From Mytilus edulis (taxonomy: Eukaryota; Mollusca; Bivalvia; Mytilida; Mytilidae), in assembly GCF_963676685.1 (NCBI RefSeq), contig NC_092344.1:43158589-43222588 (forward strand): 64,000 nucleotides of DNA, written 5' to 3'. The translations under genes and the position numbers were made by a program. Shown here one piece after another: positions 13,501 to 19,500 of the stretch. Numbering within the stretch: position 1 is the first letter of the stretch; each line of letters begins with the position of its first letter. The notes below the pieces were generated by a model. The model had not been told where the DNA came from and searched no databases. It saw only the letters and a program-made list of their open reading frames with translations.

Positions 13501-16500
13501 TGTAGTGCTGTATCTCCGTTGAGTTTGAAATTCATGCTTGATGTTGTTTTTATATGAGTTGATAGTAAATATTTCAAAAACTCAACATTACCTGCAGAAA
13601 AAGGGACCATTATTTTGGTATATTAATTGGATTTTTTTTTTTGTCTTCCTGTACCCAACCATTAGTCTAGCAGTAATTAGGTTTGAATCATGGTTTATTA
13701 CATAAAGACCTTTCCCGAGCACAAGAATTCAACATGTGAAGTATTTTAATTTGTTTTCCTTTTTTTTTAGTATTTTATTAGGCTTTTTTTAGGGGTAATG
13801 AAAACAAACTTTTGACGTACATTATGCAGAACTCGGTCTTTTTTGTACATTTTTATCGATTACCGACAAGACTTTAACTGATCGAAACAAAACGGATATT
13901 AAAATAATAATAAAAAGGAAACACATCAGATCAACCAAAAAAAATAAATATTTAAGGAACCCTGTGCTAAATCAGGTGCACCAGAATAGAAGAGTAGGTA
14001 ATTACTGTTCAAATATTGCACGCGCCGTATCAGATCAAGCAACAAAAAAATATTAAAAGGAACCCTGTGCTAAATCAGATGCACCAGAATAGATGAGTAG
14101 GTAATAACTGTTCCAATATTGTACGCGCCGTATTTTTCATGGCAAGTAAACAATCCGTTGTTATACTGATAAAAAGGCGAAATAATTGTTTCAACGAAAA
14201 ATGGAATATATCTAGTGAGGTCATCTTTTCTGTACTTTTGGTCATTCTTGATACAATATTATCCCACCAGGATATCAAATATATATTCAACATAGTTTGA
14301 GTTAGTACTAAAAGGTATCAAAACTATTTCCCAACCTCATTCAAAATATACCTATACAGATTGATTTAATTCATTCTAGAAATTGGGGTAATTCAGTACG
14401 AGCTTTCAGTAACTACGAGTAATTTTCTATGGAGTATTATATATTGTGTCGTGGAATTATTTCAAAAATGTATGTCATTGCTGCACTGTTACACCACTGT
14501 CAGAAGAGAGCTGATCGCTACTAAGTATGTTTATCACGCCAAAATATGTATGTCCCAAGTCAGGAATCAGTAATTCATTGCCGATAGGTAGTTGCTGTCT
14601 GTCGTAATTGGTTTGAACATAAATTATACTTTGATTTTCTTTGCCACATCTTGTCATCCCAGGGCCTTAAAAATATAATTCATTATACGATGAACTTGAG
14701 TCGTTTACGTCATCTGATTTACGTCATCGTCCTCTGATCTTCTGTAAAGACTCTTCTTGGCAATCAAACATAATTTTTTGTTATACTTTTAGAAGGAAAT
14801 GAAGAATGACCCGTCAATGCTTTTTTTTTTTATCAATTTTTTTCTTTTTCTAGTGTCCTAAACATGCATGAAATATTTGCCACCGGACGTTAATCAATCA
14901 CATCATCTTCAGTATGTACTTTTAGGATCCCACATTTTCATTGTTGGTTTCAAGAAGTGAAGCTTTTAAAAAATGATACCTGTTTTCAAAGTAATGTTAA
15001 CACAGAAGTGAATAACGCTCCCGTCCAATCCGCTCTCAAATTCTTGAAATGAAGCACCATTTTGTAATAGTTTAATTGCCAGTTTGCAGCCCCATTCTTT
15101 TTTTTGTGAGTCTATGGTCTCAGTAAACAACTTTAAAACTGATAATGCAGAACAATTGCAGTCTGAACAACTTCCTGCAAGTTTTGAATCAGCGCCTGTT
15201 ATAGCACCTATTAACAAATAGGAAATGGCTTTCCATTGGCATTGACCTTTTGATGACAGCTGATCAAGGATTATATCCTTAAGAGTGAAATTTCCTGCAT
15301 CAACTACGCCTGATTCTGCACCAATTATTTTTGAATCTAAGTCAAATATATCTGAAAAAAATATGAATGAATGAAGAAAAAGAAGCGCTTCTAAAAGTTT
15401 ACGCTAGGTCAATGCTTTTATAACCCTATATATGGAATGACAAAAAGAAGCATTCAATACTTATACGTATAATAATGAAGCATACATCTATAATTATGTA
15501 ATTATTACGTCTTTTAAAAAGTCTTAAGTTAAGATATTGTCTACATACAGTTATATAGAATCCAAATTACATCTTCAGCAAATATTTCTATTAGATAATA
15601 AGGCAAAAAAATCAAAATTTCCAAAAATATGGGTCTTTCTTTTATCAGATGGTGTTAACTAAAATTTTATCAATTTCCACGTAAAAAACTAACTAAAAGC
15701 TCTAAAGAGTCTGTGTCGCTCATCTTGGTCTATGTGAATATTAAACAATGGACACAGATGGATTCATGACAAAATTGTGTTTTGGTGATGGTGATGTGTT
15801 TGTAGATCTTACTTTACTAAACATTCTTGCTGCTTACAATTATCTCTATCTATAACAGTACTTTCTGTGGAAAATGTTATTGAAAATCTTCAAATTTTAA
15901 GAAAATTGTTAAAAATTGACTATGAAGGGCAATAACTCCTTAGGGGGTCAATTGACTATTTTGGTCATACTGACTTATTTTTAGTTCTTACTTTGCTGTA
16001 CATTATTGCTGTTTACAGTTTATCTCTATCTATAATAATATTCAAGATAATAACAAAAAAACAGCAAAATTTTCTCAAAATTACCAATTCAGGGGCAGCA
16101 ACCTAACAACCGATTATCCGATTCATCTGAAAATTCCAGGGCAGATAGATCAAATTTGCTCTTAATGCTTTGGTTTTTGAGTTACAAGCCAAAAACTGCA
16201 TTTTACCCCCATGTTCTATTTTTAGCCATGGCGGCCATCTTGGTTTGTTGGCCGAGTTACGGGACACATTTTTTAACTAGATACCCCAATGATGATTATG
16301 GCTAAGTTTGGTTAAATTTGGCTCAGTAGTTTCAGAGAAGAAGATTTTTGTAAAAGATAACTAAGATTTACGAAAAATGGTTAAAAATTGACTATAAAGG
16401 GCAATAACTTCTACAGTGGTCAACTGACCATTTTGGTCATGTTGACTTATTTGTAGATCTTACTTTGCTGAACATTATTGCTGTTTACAGTTTATCTCTT

Positions 16501-19500
16501 ATCTATAATAATATTCAAGATAATAACCAAAAACAGCAAAAAATCCCTAAAATTACCAATTCAGGGGCAGCAACCCAACAACGGGTTGTCGGATTCATCT
16601 GAAAATTTGAGGGCAGAAAGATCTTCATCTCATAAACAAATTTACTCCATGTCAGATTTGCTCTAAATGCTTTGGTTTTTGAGTTATAAGCCAAAAACTG
16701 CATTTTCCCCCTATGTTCTATTTTTAGCCATGGCGGCCATCTTGGTTGGTTGGCCGGGTCACGCCAGACATTTTTTAAACAAGAAAACCCAAAGATGATT
16801 GTGGCCAAGTTTGGAATAATGTGGCCCAGTAGTTTCAGAGGAGAAGATTTTTGTAAAAGATTTCTAAGATTTACGAAAAAAGGTTAAACATTGACTATAA
16901 AGGGCAATAACTCCTAAAGGGGTCAACTGCCCATTTCGGTCATGTTGACTTATTTGTAAATCTTACTTTGCTGAACATTATTGCTGTTTATAGTTTATTT
17001 CTATCTATAATAATTTTCAAGATAATAACCAAAAACAGTAAAATTTCCTTAAAATTACCAATTCAGGGACAGGAACCCAACAACCAGTTATCCGATTCAT
17101 CTGAAAATTTCAGGGCAGATAGATCTTGACCTGATAAACAATTTTACCCCATGTCAGATTTGCTCTAAATGCTTTGGTTTTTGAGTTATAAGCCAAAAAC
17201 TGCATTTTACCCCTATGTTCTATTTTTAGCCATGGCGGCCATCTTGGTTGGTTGGCCGGGTCACGCCAGACATTTTTTAAACAAGATAATCCAAAGATGA
17301 TTGTGGCCAAGTTTGGATTAATTTGGCCCAGTAGTTTCAGAGGAAAAGATTTTTGTAAAAGATTTCTAAGATTTACGAAAAATAGTTAAAAATTGACTAT
17401 AAAGGTCAATAACTCCTAAAGGGGTCAACTGACCATTTTGGTCCTGTTGACTTATTTGTAAATCTAACTTTGTTGAACATTATTGCTGTTTACAGTTTAT
17501 CTCTATCTATAATAATATTCAAGATAATAACCAAAAACAGCAAAAAATCCCTAAAATTACCAATTCAGGGGCAGCATTTTTATCCCATGTCAGATTTGCT
17601 CTAAATGCTTTGGTTTTTTGAGTTATAAGCCAAAAACTGCATTTTACCCCTATGTTCTATTTTTAGCCATGGCGGCCATCTTGGTTGGTTGGCCGGGTCA
17701 CGCCACTCATTTTTTAAACTAGATATCCCAATGATGATTGTGGCCAAGTTTGGTTTAATTTGGCCTGGTACTTTCAGAGTAGAAGATTTTTGTAAAAGTT
17801 AATGACGACAGACGACGACGACGGACGACGGACGCCGGACGCCAAGTGATGGGAAAAGCTCACTTGGGCCAGGTGAGCTAAAAATGGTTAAACATTGACT
17901 ATAAAGGGCAATAACTCCTAAAGGGGTCAACTGCCCATTTCGGTCATGTTGACTTATTTGTAAATCTTACTTTGCTGAACATTATTGCTGTTTACAGTTT
18001 ATCTCTATCTATAATAATTTTCAAGATAATAACCAAAAACAGTAAAATTTCCTTAAAATTACCAATGCAGGGGCAGGAACCCAACAACGAGTTATCCGAT
18101 TCATCTGAAAATTTCAGGGCAGATATATCTTGACCTGATAAACAATTTTACCCCATGTCAGATTTGCTCTAAATGCTTTGGTTTTTGAGTTATAAGCCAA
18201 AAACTCCATTTTACCCCTATGTTCTATTTTTAGCCATGGCGGCCATCTTGGTTGGTTGGCTGGGTCACGCCACTCATTTTTTAAACTAGATATCCCAATG
18301 ATGATTGTGGCCAAGTTTGGTTTAACTTGGCCCGGTAGTTTCAGAGGAGAAGATTTTTTTAAAAGTTAATGACGACGGACGACGACGACGGACGACGGAC
18401 GACGGACGCCGGACGGCAAGTGATGGGAAAGCTCACTTGGGCCGGGTGAGCTAAAAATTGTTAAACATTGATTATAAAGGGCAATAACTCCTAAAGGGGT
18501 CAACTGACCATTTCGGTCATGTTGACTTATTTGTAAATCTTACTTCGCTGAACATTATTGCTGTTTACAGTTTATTTCTATCTATAATAATTTTCAAGAT
18601 AATAACCAAAAACAGTAAAATTTCCTTAAAATTACCAATTCAGGGGCAGGAACCCAACAAAGAGTTATCCGATTCATCTGAAAATTTGAGGGCAGATAGA
18701 TCTTGACCTGATAAACAATTTTCCCCATGTCAGATTTGCTCTTAATGCTTTGGTTTTTGAGTTATAAGCCAAAAACTGCATATTACCCCTATGTTCTATT
18801 TTTAGCCATGGCGGCCATTTTGGTTGGTTGGCTGGGTCACCGGACACATTTTTTAAACTAGATACCCCAATGATGATTGTGGCCAAGTTTGGTTTTATTT
18901 GGCCCAGTAGTTTCAGAGGAGAAGATTTTTGTAAAAGTTAACGCAGGACGACGACGGACGACGACGGACGACGGACGACGGACGCCGGACGCCGGACGCC
19001 GGACGCAAAGTGATGGGAAAAGCTCACTTGGCCCTTCGGGCCAGGTGAGCTAAAAAGGATTTGATATGATATTGATCGAAATTGTTTAAAACAAAACAAA
19101 ACATGTTTTAATCAATAACACCTCATTTTGGTTTTTAAACAAAACTTTTAAATTGGCTCTTCCTGGTTGCAAACCAAACACGCGACTTTAAGAAATAAGA
19201 ATATGGACTGTTTTTTTTTGTAGGATGCTTTGTTTTCTTGTGTGCTGACAGCTTGTTGACTTTACGGTTTCTCGTTTGAATTGTTTTACAATTATTATTT
19301 CGGATCCTGATCTGAACAGATAATATGATGTACTAGTATCATGACAAATATATTTGGTTAAAATTCCACACTGTGTATATTTTTATCTACAAAAAAAACA
19401 GTTCATCTTTCTCTAAAGCAAAAGTATCGGAGGTCGGTTATGAGTGCAGCAATACCTTTTTGAGTACATCTAAGTCTTTACAACCCTGGCTACAAAGAGT

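Noticed and set aside
16478..18886. Short frames on both strands in the 15.7-19.05 kb array as genes
   Set aside because: They recur because the DNA unit recurs; no start context, splice support or known domain.
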